NCBI GenBank assembly: GCA_002839765.1
Contig: PGYR01000017.1
Coordinates: 1-64,000 of the forward strand
Length of the DNA: 64,000 nt
Reading direction: 5' to 3'
From: Ignavibacteriae bacterium HGW-Ignavibacteriae-4
GTDB lineage: Bacteria > Bacteroidota > Ignavibacteria > Kapaibacteriales > UBA2268
Under the pieces are notes generated by a model. That model ran no database searches. It was not told where the DNA came from and worked only from the letters and a program-made list of their open reading frames with translations. Numbering within the stretch: position 1 is the stretch's first letter; every line of letters starts with the position of its first letter. The position numbers were made by a program, and so were the translations under genes. This document shows, in pieces, positions 1 through 9,081 of this stretch.

Positions 1-388
1 GAGCTCTACCGACTACGGGGTTCGTCCCCGATTGTCCGATTGCCTTTCCACCAGTTCCAGTGCATACAGGGTCACCAGCATATAGGTCGTCAGCTGTTTC
101 CACTATCGCTATACCTTGTGCTATGATCGATGCTGCCTCACCTTTTTTCCACCCTATCTTTTTTGCTAATTTTACTCCTTTTTCTCCATATTCAATACCT
201 TTATCTGGGTTAATACAATAATAGGCAAAACTTAGTTTAGATAACAATTTCACCTCATTCGTATCGCCTTTCGCTTTGTGTAGTTCAGCAAGTAGAGAAT
301 CTATTTTGGCTTGACCTGTTAGCTTTTCCGCTTTTAGGTTTAGTGTCGATATAGTTAGTACGAGTAGAATTAGGAGTAGTGATTTCAT
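1..388 (-). CDS. TPR protein, 5' part only (paralogue of the cyclase at 58.2-60.2 kb)
   Basis: The reading frame starts at ATG 388 and runs open to the window edge. It begins with a signal peptide (MKSLLLILLVLTISTLNLKA) and continues into TPR sequence such as GQAKIDSLLAELHKAKGDTN, which closely matches the start of the adenylate cyclase gene at 58214-60196. After about residue 85 (below position ~125) the similarity stops. The remaining residues, with stretches such as LYAGDPVCTGTGGKAIGQSG, do not look like TPR and the DNA becomes clearly richer in G+C. That tail resembles phage capsid decoration (DUF2190-like) proteins. The gene may be full-length TPR disrupted by recombination, or an assembly junction. 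The TPR part is secure; the tail is uncertain. Confidence 0.6.
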   Translation of the reverse strand, partial: MKSLLLILLVLTISTLNLKAEKLTGQAKIDSLLAELHKAKGDTNEVKLLSKLSFAYYCINPDKGIEYGEKGVKLAKKIGWKKGEAASIIAQGIAIVETADDLYAGDPVCTGTGGKAIGQSGTNPVVGRA

Positions 389-462
389 GTTTTGTCTGTT
401 TTAATGTAGTTGGTATTGCTTCAAATTAATAAAAATATATGGAATAGGGTAAATTAATGTCA

Positions 463-530
463 CTCTGAGCGTAGCGAAGAGTCTTATTTGCTAAAGGAGA
501 CTCTTTACTTCGGCTTCGCTCAGCACAGGC
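463..530. repeat. REP-like imperfect palindrome
   Basis: The arms CTCTGAGCGTAGCGAAGAGTCT and, reversed, CTGAGCGAAGCCGAAG...AGAGTCT form an imperfect hairpin. The CTCTGAGCGTAGCGAAGA core recurs at about 60270. This kind of intergenic repeat is widely dispersed in Bacteroidota and some other phyla and may be mobilised by RAYT-type transposases; no such gene is in the window. Apart from this element and a possible promoter, the 389-682 gap holds nothing else I can support. Confidence 0.6.
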
Positions 531-632
531 TTTTCATTTCACTCCCTCAGATTGACTGGTTCATAGCGGTTGAGGGGGATTAGCTGACATTTATCCATCT
601 TTCTCTATTATATTAGAATAATTAAAATTAAA

Positions 633-666
633 TTTGGGGCTATTAGTCTTACTCGAATAGTTTTTT
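633..666 (+). promoter_or_regulatory. possible promoter of the RND operon
   Basis: TTTG at 633-636 and TAGTTTTT starting at 658 are separated by 21 bases. This resembles the Bacteroidota -33 TTG / -7 TAnnTTTG arrangement just upstream of the adaptor gene start at 683. It is a weak match in AT-rich DNA. Confidence 0.3.
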
Positions 667-682
667 AAAATTGATTGCTTAT

Positions 683-1792
683 ATGAAAAAGAACCACCTT
701 GTTATAATAATCTCAGTAGTTATCATCGTAGTTGGAGCCATTGTTGCCAAAATTATGATAGACAACAAACCTAAACCAACACCCCCGAAGAAGCTAGAAA
801 CTGTACGATACGCCAAGATGGACGAAGTCAAATATGATGAGTACAGCGTTAATATAAATGCTACTGGTACTGTCCGTGCAAAAGATAAAATCGATATTTA
901 CTCTGAAGTACAGGGTATATATGACCCATCGGGTAAGCCATTCCGTGAAGGTATTAGCTTCTCCAAAGGCGAGGTGATGCTATCGATTGACAAGAGGGAA
1001 GCGGAATTTACACTCAAAACTCAGAAAAGTGAGTTGATGAATTCAATTGCTTCACTTATGGCAGATCTCAAAACAGATTTCCCCCAATCTTTTGAGAAGT
1101 GGAACAGTTATTTGAGTAGCTTTGATGTTGACAAGAATGTAAAAGAGTTCCCAAAACCTAACAGCGAAAAAGAGAAGTACTTCCTTACAATTCGCAAAAT
1201 ATACAGCCAGTATTATAATATAAAAAACCAAGAAGTTCGATTAAGCAAATTCGAGATAGTTGCCCCTTTCAATGGAACAGTTACTATGAGTGCTATAGAA
1301 CCAGGAGCGTTGGTACGACCTGCTGCTAAAATAGGCGAATTCTCTGGTCGTGGATTATACGAAGTTACTTTTTCTGTAAGTTCAAGCGATTTGAATTATG
1401 TCAAAATTGGTTCTTCAGTAGATGTGATTCACAATGATAATAAAACAACTGGAAAAGTAGTTCGAATTTCAGACCGTATAGACCCAACAACTCAATCGGT
1501 TAATGTCTTCGTACAAGTTAGTAGCACAGATTTCAAAGATGGTATGTATGTAAACGGAAGAGTAGATGGGAACAAAGTAACTAATGTTTACAAAATACCT
1601 CGGGAAGCAATAATAAATAACACCGAAATTTACACTATGAAAGATGGCAAACTAGCATTAGAAAACATAGATCTAGTATTTGTAGGTAAAAACTTCGCAT
1701 ATATACGTGGATTAGACGCAGGCAAAACAGTTATAGTAGAGTCATTGGCAAATGTAAAACTGGGTACAAAATTGAAAAGAAAAGATAGCTAA
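683..1792 (+). CDS. RND efflux periplasmic adaptor subunit (HlyD/MFP family)
   Basis: This is a membrane fusion protein bridging an inner-membrane RND pump and an outer-membrane TolC channel. The ATG at 683 gives MKKNHLV followed by one hydrophobic anchor (residues ~7-25); an upstream in-frame TTG at 671 is less likely. A lipoyl-like half-motif lies around residues 65-105 and its partner near 195-215 (EIVAPFNGTVTMSAIEPGAL), with a short alpha-helical hairpin between them, then beta-barrel and membrane-proximal domains. It is followed after three bases by the pump gene and then by tolC, so the three form one operon. The substrate cannot be told from sequence. Confidence 0.88.
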   Translation: MKKNHLVIIISVVIIVVGAIVAKIMIDNKPKPTPPKKLETVRYAKMDEVKYDEYSVNINATGTVRAKDKIDIYSEVQGIYDPSGKPFREGISFSKGEVMLSIDKREAEFTLKTQKSELMNSIASLMADLKTDFPQSFEKWNSYLSSFDVDKNVKEFPKPNSEKEKYFLTIRKIYSQYYNIKNQEVRLSKFEIVAPFNGTVTMSAIEPGALVRPAAKIGEFSGRGLYEVTFSVSSSDLNYVKIGSSVDVIHNDNKTTGKVVRISDRIDPTTQSVNVFVQVSSTDFKDGMYVNGRVDGNKVTNVYKIPREAIINNTEIYTMKDGKLALENIDLVFVGKNFAYIRGLDAGKTVIVESLANVKLGTKLKRKDS

Positions 1793-1795
1793 TTA

Positions 1796-4700
1796 ATGAA
1801 AGCATTCATAAGATACTTTATAAAATACCCTACTTGGTCTAATACTATTCTGATATTAGTCATGCTCTTTGGTGTGTTAGCCTTATTAAACATGAAATCT
1901 TCTTTCTTCCCAGAGCGAGAGAGCAAGAATATAAACATAAGTGTTATATACCCTGGGGCTTCTCCCGAAGAAATCGAAAATGGAATAATCCAAAAAATAG
2001 AAGACAATCTAAAAGGAGTGCAGGGTGTAGATAATTATCAATCTACCTCGCAAGAGAATGCGGGTTCTATCACCGTTGAAGTACTAGAAGAATACGACAC
2101 GGATGAAGTGCTAATAGATGTGCGTAATGCTGTTGACAGAGTGAATTCGTTCCCATCAGGAATGGAACCACCAGTAGTTTCCAAGCGACCTGCTATCGAG
2201 TTTACTTATAGCTTTGCTATATTCGGAGATGTGGATTTAGCAACTCTGAAACGTACAGCACAGGAAGTAGAAGATGATCTAAGGGATATACCATCTATAT
2301 CTCAAGTAGCATTATCCGGATTCCCTGCTTCGGAGATAAATATAGCCCTAGATGAAGAGACTATGCGTCGCTATCAGCTAACATTTCCAGAGGTTGTTGC
2401 GGCTGTAAGTACTACAAATAGAGACCTTTCGGCAGGTAAGATAAAGACAGATAATGAAGAATTACTTATTCGTTATGAAGGAAAAAATTATTATGCAGAT
2501 GATTTACAAGAAGTAGTAGTCCGTACTAACCGCGATGGTTCTTTTATTAGATTACAAGATATAGCTAAAATCGAAGATAGATTCGCAGAAGACCCACAAC
2601 GCTCATTTGTAAACGGGAAACCTGCTGTTATTATCTCAGTAAGTAAAATCTATGGCGAAAATGCTCTAGACATAGCTGATGCGGCAAAAGAATACCAAGA
2701 AAATTTCAATGGGAAATATCCCAATATAGAAGCTGCTCTTATAGACGATGCTACTGAGAGTTTACGAGGTCGTATAAAGTTACTATTGGAAAATGGAACT
2801 CTAGGGGCACTATTAGTAGTGTTATCTTTGGCGCTATTTCTTAATTGGCGATTAGCATTTTGGGTAGCTATGTCGCTACCATTCTCATTTTTGGGTATGT
2901 TCCTAATGGCATATTTATTTGGTATCACAATCAATGTTATATCCCTTTTCGGTTGTATAGTAGTAGTGGGGATTGTCGTCGATGATGGAATTGTCGTCGG
3001 GGAGCAGATATTCCAGAACTACGAAGATGGTCAGAAATCATATAGAGCCGCCATCCGTGGAACTTTACAAGTATTACCATCTGTTGTCTTTGCTGTATTG
3101 ACAACGGTAGTAGCATTTCTACCATTTTTCTTTATAGATACTCCTGGCCCAAGAATTTCAGATATGTCATTTGTGGTAATCTTCGTATTACTTTTCTCTT
3201 TGCTAGAAGTAATAGTGATATTGCCTACTCACTTAGCTCACTCTAAAGCATTAAAACAGGATTTCGTTAAGAGTAAAATCCGTGAGAAAATGGATAATTT
3301 AGTAAATTATCCTAGGAACAAAATGTACAAGGGTGTACTTAGATTTTCTATGAAACATCGTTCAGTACCAATAGCAATTTCAACATTTTTGTTACTAATA
3401 ACTATTGGAGCTTTTGGTGGAGGAATAGTCAAAACTACTTTTTTCCCAAGTATAGACACTGATAATTTCACAATCAAAATTGAATTGCCTTCTGGTGCCC
3501 GAGAAGCACAGACAATGGAAGTACTGAACAGAGTCGAAAAAGCAATTTGGGCTGTAGGTGAAGACCTAAAAGGTACTGAGAATTCTGATGAGAATATGGT
3601 AATAAGAGTTGTGAAAAATGTAGCTGCTATGCCATCTGGTTGGGGCCAAGCTGAAGCAGGTAATGCGAACGTAGGTAATATACAGGTCTTCTTGCAAAGC
3701 GAAGAAGTGCGTACAATACCAGCTCTGACTATTGCTAATATGGTACGTGAGAAAGTAGGTACATTAACAGAAGTAGATAAGGCTGAATTTGGTAGCTCAA
3801 GTTTCTTTGGTAAACCAATTTCTATTCCTCTAATGGGTAGAGATTTGTCAGAGCTACAAGAGGCGAAAAAAGAACTCAAGGAAGCTCTACTAGCTATCAC
3901 AGAGCTAAGAGATGTGACCGATAATGACCCTCAAGGATTAAGAGAAATACAGCTACATCTGAAAGAAAAAGCATATATACTTGGCTTTACTCCATTAGAT
4001 ATTACACGTCAGATTAGACAAGGTTACTTCGGCGAAGAGGTAATGAGATTGCAACGTGGTGCAGATGAGATAAAAGTATGGGTTAGATTTACAGAAGACT
4101 ACCGCTCATCTATAGACAATTTTGATAATATGCGTATCAAAGATATTCAAGGGAATTCGTATCCTTTGACCGAACTAGTCAACTACGAAATAGATCGTGG
4201 ATCTATCAAGATAAATCACCTTGACGGTATGCGTGAGATAACAATAGAAGCTGATACTAAAGACCCGAAAGCACAAATACCATTAATTATTTCTGAAATT
4301 AATGAAAACATATTAGCACCAATTTTAGCTAAGTATTCTACAGTAAAAACAACAGCATCGGGTCAAGCGAAGAGAATAGAAAAGCTAAGTGCAGGGCTGA
4401 TTATATTACCACTCGCGTTTATACTTATGTTCTTTTTGATTAGTTTATCTTTCCGCTCTCCACTCCAAGCGTTAATAGTAATTAGTTTGATTCCCTTCGG
4501 ATTGATGGGGGCTGTATGGGGGCATGTTATACAGGGTATGTCGTTCAACGTAATGTCATTCTATGGAACTATAGCACTGATAGGTATTATAGTGAATGAT
4601 TCGATAGTATTCGTAAACTCATTCAACGATAATTTGAAAGAAGGGCAGAAGTTCAATGATGCAATTTATAACGCAGGGATATCCAGATTCAGACCTATAT

Positions 4701-4981
4701 TGCTAACAACTGTTACCACGGTTCTAGGACTTTTCCCGTTATTACTAGAAACTAGTATCCAAGCTCAATTTTTGATTCCTATGGCTATATCAGTAGCTTA
4801 TGGCCTATTAGTAGCTTCAGTTTTCATATTGTTACTATTACCTGTATTACTTATATATTTGAGTAAAACACGTAATGCTGCATATTGGCTGAGAAACAAT
4901 GAATGGGCTGAGCCAGAAGCACTAGAACCTACAAATATAGAAGAAGTAATGATAAAAAAATACTTAACAGACGATGACTAA
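1796..4981 (+). CDS. RND efflux pump permease (AcrB/MdtB family)
   Basis: This is an inner-membrane proton-driven exporter of 1061 residues, the usual length for the family. A first membrane helix is at residues ~13-32, followed by a large periplasmic loop opening with the porter-domain signature YPGASPEEIENGIIQKIED. Helices 2-6 span ~330-480, a second periplasmic loop follows, and helices 8-12 span ~865-1035. The proton-relay region in helix 4 is visible as GIVVDDGIVVGE, with paired aspartates near residues 395-396. The gene starts three bases after the adaptor stop and its last 8 bases overlap the tolC start, so translation is probably coupled. Confidence 0.92.
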   Translation: MKAFIRYFIKYPTWSNTILILVMLFGVLALLNMKSSFFPERESKNINISVIYPGASPEEIENGIIQKIEDNLKGVQGVDNYQSTSQENAGSITVEVLEEYDTDEVLIDVRNAVDRVNSFPSGMEPPVVSKRPAIEFTYSFAIFGDVDLATLKRTAQEVEDDLRDIPSISQVALSGFPASEINIALDEETMRRYQLTFPEVVAAVSTTNRDLSAGKIKTDNEELLIRYEGKNYYADDLQEVVVRTNRDGSFIRLQDIAKIEDRFAEDPQRSFVNGKPAVIISVSKIYGENALDIADAAKEYQENFNGKYPNIEAALIDDATESLRGRIKLLLENGTLGALLVVLSLALFLNWRLAFWVAMSLPFSFLGMFLMAYLFGITINVISLFGCIVVVGIVVDDGIVVGEQIFQNYEDGQKSYRAAIRGTLQVLPSVVFAVLTTVVAFLPFFFIDTPGPRISDMSFVVIFVLLFSLLEVIVILPTHLAHSKALKQDFVKSKIREKMDNLVNYPRNKMYKGVLRFSMKHRSVPIAISTFLLLITIGAFGGGIVKTTFFPSIDTDNFTIKIELPSGAREAQTMEVLNRVEKAIWAVGEDLKGTENSDENMVIRVVKNVAAMPSGWGQAEAGNANVGNIQVFLQSEEVRTIPALTIANMVREKVGTLTEVDKAEFGSSSFFGKPISIPLMGRDLSELQEAKKELKEALLAITELRDVTDNDPQGLREIQLHLKEKAYILGFTPLDITRQIRQGYFGEEVMRLQRGADEIKVWVRFTEDYRSSIDNFDNMRIKDIQGNSYPLTELVNYEIDRGSIKINHLDGMREITIEADTKDPKAQIPLIISEINENILAPILAKYSTVKTTASGQAKRIEKLSAGLIILPLAFILMFFLISLSFRSPLQALIVISLIPFGLMGAVWGHVIQGMSFNVMSFYGTIALIGIIVNDSIVFVNSFNDNLKEGQKFNDAIYNAGISRFRPILLTTVTTVLGLFPLLLETSIQAQFLIPMAISVAYGLLVASVFILLLLPVLLIYLSKTRNAAYWLRNNEWAEPEALEPTNIEEVMIKKYLTDDD

Positions 4982-6275
4982 AAATATAGCTTACATATTA
5001 TTATTACTCTTACCTTCGACGGTGTTATTTTCTCAAACGAATCTTTCGCTACAAGATGCTGTAGAGAGGACATTGCAGAATAATTATAATATACAGATGG
5101 TCAAAAAGGATTTGCAAATAACTGATAATAACATCAGCTATGGCAACGCAGGATTTTTACCATCACTTGATGCTGCTGCTAGTTATCGCTTCTCTGCAGA
5201 AGATGCTGAAACTAAGACAAGTCAAGGTACTTTCCCTGGGAATGACAACAGGGCAACTAACAAAAGTGCGTCTTTGTCTCTTGGTTGGACTTTGTTTGAT
5301 GGCTTTGCTATGTTTGCAAGATATGATAGATTCGAAGAGCTAAAAAACCTCAATTCTATTGCACTACAATTAGAGATAGAAACTAGATTACAAGAGTTAT
5401 TCAATACTTACTATCAGATAAATATGCTAGATAAAAGTATAGCTCTACTAGACGAAACTTTGAAATTCTCGCAAGAACGACTAAACTTCCTTAGCGCTTC
5501 GAATGAATATGGGGCTACAACAGGCACAGAAGTCCTCAGGGCGGAAGTAGACTACAACACGGACAATTCCAACTTAAAACGTCAGAAAGTGCAAAGAAAC
5601 GCCTCTATTAACCGATTAAAATATGTAATGGGTGAAATAAACGACGCGCAATACAATTTGACCTCTGATATCGAAATAGATGATCTGGGCGACTACACGA
5701 AGCTAAAAGAATTAGCTTTCGAGCGAAATAGCTCGATACAACAGGCAATGATAAATCGTGAAATCTCTGAGTATGATGAGAAGATAATAGAAGCAGCTTA
5801 CTATCCTAATGTAAAGTTCAATGCGGCATATAGCTACACAGAGCAAGAATCTGACAAAGGATTCATATTAGGAAGCAAGAACCAAGGATACAATGCTTCT
5901 ATTAGTGCTAGCTGGAACCTATTCAGCGGTTTCCAAACTAGAATAGCCGACCAAAACACGGAAATCCTACAAGAAAAACAAGACATATTCATCCAGAGTA
6001 TACGAGCTATGATTGAGATGAACATAATGACGAATTACCAATCTTACTCCGACCTGAAGGAGATATTGGAACTGGAAGTACAGAACCTAAAAACTGCGAA
6101 TGAGAATTTCGAACGTTCAAAAAGTATGTTCAAATACGGTACTATCAACTCGCTGGATCTCCGCCAATCACAAATCAATCTACTCGCAACCGAACAGCGA
6201 ATAGTCAACCTCAAATACGAAATCAAAACCTACGAGACTATGATACTGATGCTGAGCGGTCAGCTTGGGAGGTAA
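4974..6275 (+). CDS. TolC-family outer membrane efflux protein
   Basis: This is the outer-membrane channel of the tripartite pump. It has a signal peptide (ILLLLLPSTVLFSQT) and the two tandem OEP repeats typical of TolC: the first opens with LSLQDAVERTLQNNYNIQMV, and the second begins near residue 240 and includes SASWNLFSGFQTRIADQNTE. Long helical stretches lie between them. The length of 433 residues is normal. The start codon lies inside the pump gene (8-base overlap). The last ~62 bases of the coding sequence and 26 bases beyond it are duplicated at 6810-6897. Confidence 0.9.
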   Translation: MTKNIAYILLLLLPSTVLFSQTNLSLQDAVERTLQNNYNIQMVKKDLQITDNNISYGNAGFLPSLDAAASYRFSAEDAETKTSQGTFPGNDNRATNKSASLSLGWTLFDGFAMFARYDRFEELKNLNSIALQLEIETRLQELFNTYYQINMLDKSIALLDETLKFSQERLNFLSASNEYGATTGTEVLRAEVDYNTDNSNLKRQKVQRNASINRLKYVMGEINDAQYNLTSDIEIDDLGDYTKLKELAFERNSSIQQAMINREISEYDEKIIEAAYYPNVKFNAAYSYTEQESDKGFILGSKNQGYNASISASWNLFSGFQTRIADQNTEILQEKQDIFIQSIRAMIEMNIMTNYQSYSDLKEILELEVQNLKTANENFERSKSMFKYGTINSLDLRQSQINLLATEQRIVNLKYEIKTYETMILMLSGQLGR

Positions 6276-6301
6276 TTATCAATTATTACAACATAATTTA
6301 T
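6214..6301. repeat. 88-bp direct repeat, copy 1 (tolC 3' end)
   Basis: This segment covers the end of tolC including its stop codon plus 26 downstream bases. It recurs at 6810-6897 with only two mismatches (6219 and 6264). The two copies frame the toxin-antitoxin pair. Confidence 0.92.
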
Positions 6302-6341
6302 TATATTGCGTTTAGCTAATTAATAGCACTTGGAGAAAAGT

Positions 6342-6524
6342 ATGATAACAAAAGAAAGTTTAATAAATCAATTAGATTTACTTCCCGATTCATTCACTAT
6401 TGATGAATTGATTGATCGACTTATCCTAATCGAAAAGATTGAAATAGGATTAAAGCAATCTGAAGCTGATGATGTTATCAGCGAAGAAGAGCTAAATGCT
6501 GAGATCGAGCAATGGTTCAAATAA
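6342..6524 (+). CDS. type II antitoxin (small acidic, ParD-like)
   Basis: This 60-residue acidic protein reads like the antitoxins that precede ParE/RelE toxins in Bacteroidota, with LLPDSFTIDELIDRLILIEK followed by a glutamate-rich tail. The ATG at 6342 is preceded by a good ribosome site (TTGGAGAAAAGT); an upstream TTG at 6330 falls inside that site. It overlaps the toxin start by 13 bases. By analogy it would neutralise the toxin through its C-terminus and may repress its own promoter. The DNA-binding part is not obvious at this length. Confidence 0.75.
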   Translation: MITKESLINQLDLLPDSFTIDELIDRLILIEKIEIGLKQSEADDVISEEELNAEIEQWFK

Positions 6525-6811
6525 AATGGACTAGGCAGGCTAAGTTAGATATGAAAAATATTTTCGATTATATATCTAATGATTCTGTAAAATATGCTCA
6601 AAGACAAATAGAAGGAATCATAAAAAACACATCGTTTATCAAAAACAATACTAGAATAGGAAGAATTGTACCTGAGTTAAATAACCCCCAAATCCGTGAA
6701 ATAATAGTTAATAAGTACAGAGTTATATATTATTTAAAAGATGTTACTCGAGTGGATTTATTAACTATTCATCATAGTGCTAAAGAATTTCCAGACTTTT
6801 TAATTGAATAA
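6512..6811 (+). CDS. ParE/RelE-family toxin
   Basis: The protein has 99 residues with the RelE/ParE fold pattern: an N-terminal strand IKWTRQAKLDMKNIFDYIS, two helices, the RIGRIVPEL segment, and the strands IREIIVNKYRVIYYLKD and VDLLTIHHSAKEFPD. ParE toxins inhibit gyrase and RelE toxins cleave mRNA; the sequence alone does not decide which applies. The start overlaps the antitoxin by 13 bases. The TAA stop codon lies exactly at the left edge of the second 88-bp repeat. Confidence 0.85.
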   Translation: MVQIKWTRQAKLDMKNIFDYISNDSVKYAQRQIEGIIKNTSFIKNNTRIGRIVPELNNPQIREIIVNKYRVIYYLKDVTRVDLLTIHHSAKEFPDFLIE

Positions 6812-6897
6812 TACAAAATCAAAACCTACGAGACTATGATACTGATGCTGAGCGGTCAGTTTGGGAGGTAATTATCAATTATTACAACATAATTTAT
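6810..6897. repeat. 88-bp direct repeat, copy 2
   Basis: This second copy of the tolC 3' end is untranslated here. It differs from copy 1 at 6815 and 6860. The 96 bases from here to the LRR gene end hold no further feature that I can see. Confidence 0.92.
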
Positions 6898-6993
6898 AAT
6901 CTACATGAAGAGAGAATGGCAAGAAAACTAACCAAATAACCTAGTCAATCATCTAATCAACTAGGTCTTAAATATTACAGTAATAAATATCGT

Positions 6994-8784
6994 TTATCTA
7001 TTTATGAAGAGTGATTGGTGATAATTCTTATCATCAGAAGTGATGATTATATTATAATATCCACTTATAAATTTTGATACGTCTATATCTATTCTATTTT
7101 GATTATTGAAATCTAAGCTCATCACCTCACTACCAAGTAAATCTAATACCCGAATACTTCCTTTTGACTTAGAATCACTAAACTCAATAGCTACGAAATC
7201 ACGAGCAGGATTAGGGTAAACCTTGAACTCATTTGTAATTTCAATAAAGGGGTTCACACTTGCAAAAATATCAAACGTTAGGGTAATAGGCCGTCTATAT
7301 AGAGTTAGAAGTGGTGCTATTTCATTAGTCACCGAACAAGTATAAATACCTTCAACTCCTTTTTGTGCGTCAGCGATTACCAAATCGTGATTAGTCTCAT
7401 TTGGTACTTCTTGTCCATCTTTAAACCACTTATACATATTGCCTTCCACATGCTCAGTTGCTGATGAAAGAGTGTACTCTTCACCTTCTTCTAGTATTAC
7501 TATTTCTTGTTCACCGAGCGAGTCTTGGGGTTCGTAAAGAAATCTTGACGTATTTACATTAGAAACTTGAAAATCGAAAAAATCAAATTTATTGCCATAC
7601 ACCCAAACTTTTTCCATTAGTTGAGGAGGAAAGTTATCTAAGCCTTCATTAATACTATTGTCCCCTATTGAAAACAAGTTAAGCTTCGTTAATTCTTGAA
7701 ATGAATCAGGAATGCTTCCTTCTAGTAAATTGTCTCTAAAATATAATGTCTCCAATAATTTTAAATTGCCCAATTCATCTGGGATAATTCCACTAAGCCT
7801 ATTTATTGATAGAATTAATTCACTTAATTTGGTAAGCTTGCCAAGCTCTACTGGAATGGTACCGCTTAATTGATTGTAGCCCAAATTTAAATACTCTAAA
7901 TCCTTTAGATTACCTAATTCAATAGGAATATTACCACTTAATTCATTCTCACTCAATTGTAGATGAATTAGGCTCTTAAGATTACCAATTTCAGTTGGAA
8001 TAGTGCCTGTGAGTTCATTGTCCAACAAATATAACCCTAAAAGATAAGGAAGATCACATATTTCTTTAGGTATTTCACCTATTAAATCATTCTCATCTAA
8101 ATTTAATATTCCAAGATGATTAAGGTTTCCAAACTCCTTAGGTATTGACCCAATTAGTCTATTATAACTTAAATCTAAATATTGTAATTTCTGTAAATTC
8201 CCAAGTTCCTTAGGTATAGATCCAGTTAATTGATTTCCTTTCAATCGTATTGTCTCTATCTTATTCAGACTCCCTAATTCGCTAGGTATATTTCCGTTTA
8301 GCTTATTGAATTCAAAGTTTATATATCTTAAGTCTACCATCTGATCTAGCCATATAGGTATGGTTCCAGAAAAATAATTCTGGTCTAACTTTATGTATTT
8401 TAAGCTAGAAAGTGTTTTAAGTTCGAAAGTGATATCTCCACTTAGACTATTCCTACCTAGATAAAGACCTTCAAGTTTAGTTAATTTATCTATTTCTTTC
8501 GGAATTTTCCCAACTAGATTATTTCCATCTAATTTAATCTCATTAACCCTTTTATTACCATCTAAATGTACTCCGTACCACGTACTTATAGATGAATCGC
8601 TTAACCAATTAGTATTCTTAATCCAATTGTCCCCTTCTGTAGAGTTATAAAGTGCAACCAGAGCAAGTGAGTCTTGCTCGATTGCAAGTTGTAGTGTATT
8701 GTTAGAGTCATCCTCTAGTTGAGTTGAGTAAAGGTAGCTACTACAAAGTATAGTTAATAATAAAGATTGGATAATTATTTTCAT
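6994..8784 (-). CDS. secreted leucine-rich repeat protein with T9SS sorting domain
   Basis: The ATG at 8784 follows an AAAGGAG ribosome site and encodes a signal peptide. Residues ~30-90 form the usual N-cap of such proteins (LVALYNSTEGDNWIKNTNWL). About twelve plant-type LRRs follow with the pattern LxxLxxLxLxxNxLxGxIP. Next comes an Ig-like segment with EGMYKWFKDGQ-like character near residue 435, and a C-terminal type A sorting domain starting FKVYPNPARDFVAIEF. The protein should be exported across the outer membrane by T9SS and displayed on the surface. Its ligand is unknown; adhesion or recognition is inferred from the repeat type. Confidence 0.88.
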   Translation of the reverse strand: MKIIIQSLLLTILCSSYLYSTQLEDDSNNTLQLAIEQDSLALVALYNSTEGDNWIKNTNWLSDSSISTWYGVHLDGNKRVNEIKLDGNNLVGKIPKEIDKLTKLEGLYLGRNSLSGDITFELKTLSSLKYIKLDQNYFSGTIPIWLDQMVDLRYINFEFNKLNGNIPSELGSLNKIETIRLKGNQLTGSIPKELGNLQKLQYLDLSYNRLIGSIPKEFGNLNHLGILNLDENDLIGEIPKEICDLPYLLGLYLLDNELTGTIPTEIGNLKSLIHLQLSENELSGNIPIELGNLKDLEYLNLGYNQLSGTIPVELGKLTKLSELILSINRLSGIIPDELGNLKLLETLYFRDNLLEGSIPDSFQELTKLNLFSIGDNSINEGLDNFPPQLMEKVWVYGNKFDFFDFQVSNVNTSRFLYEPQDSLGEQEIVILEEGEEYTLSSATEHVEGNMYKWFKDGQEVPNETNHDLVIADAQKGVEGIYTCSVTNEIAPLLTLYRRPITLTFDIFASVNPFIEITNEFKVYPNPARDFVAIEFSDSKSKGSIRVLDLLGSEVMSLDFNNQNRIDIDVSKFISGYYNIIITSDDKNYHQSLFINR

Positions 8785-8932
8785 CAACTCACTCCTTTGA
8801 ACTGAATTTTACAAAACTTAATATATATGATAGTTACAATATAGTATTTTTACTTGAATAATTGACTTTTGAATTATAATTATTCCTCTCTTCTTGAATG
8901 TATAGGGTAAACACTATTTAGATTTGAGTAAA

Positions 8933-9076
8933 ATGAATTATCAAAGAACTCACTACAAGAAAATATATAAGCGAATAAAAGAGAAACGCAAAGTAGATAT
9001 GAGCATATTGATAGACGACAGTGGAATGAGCTGGCAAGAGTTCCTCACCATAGACCCAAATCTGATGTTGAAGTAA
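8933..9076 (+). CDS. small basic protein, 47 residues, function unknown
   Basis: An ATG at 8933 opens a 47-codon frame (MNYQRTHYKKIYKRIKEKRK at the start) ending at TAA 9074-9076. It stands alone between two minus-strand genes and is followed five bases later by a strong hairpin terminator, which favours a real transcript. A Bacteroidota-like -7 box TAGATTTG lies at 8919-8926, so a transcript might be nearly leaderless. The N-terminal half is strongly basic and the rest acidic (GMSWQEFLTIDPNLMLK). I do not recognise the family. Confidence 0.45.
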   Translation: MNYQRTHYKKIYKRIKEKRKVDMSILIDDSGMSWQEFLTIDPNLMLK

Positions 9077-9081
9077 GTTAG

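Noticed and set aside
3307-3900. 197-codon minus-strand ORF in the RND pump gene
   Set aside because: Shadow of the conserved pump; no domain or start signal.
6214-6897. Integron attC interpretation of the 88-bp repeats
   Set aside because: The repeats are a coding copy of the tolC end and lack the inverted core sites of attC; no integrase is near.
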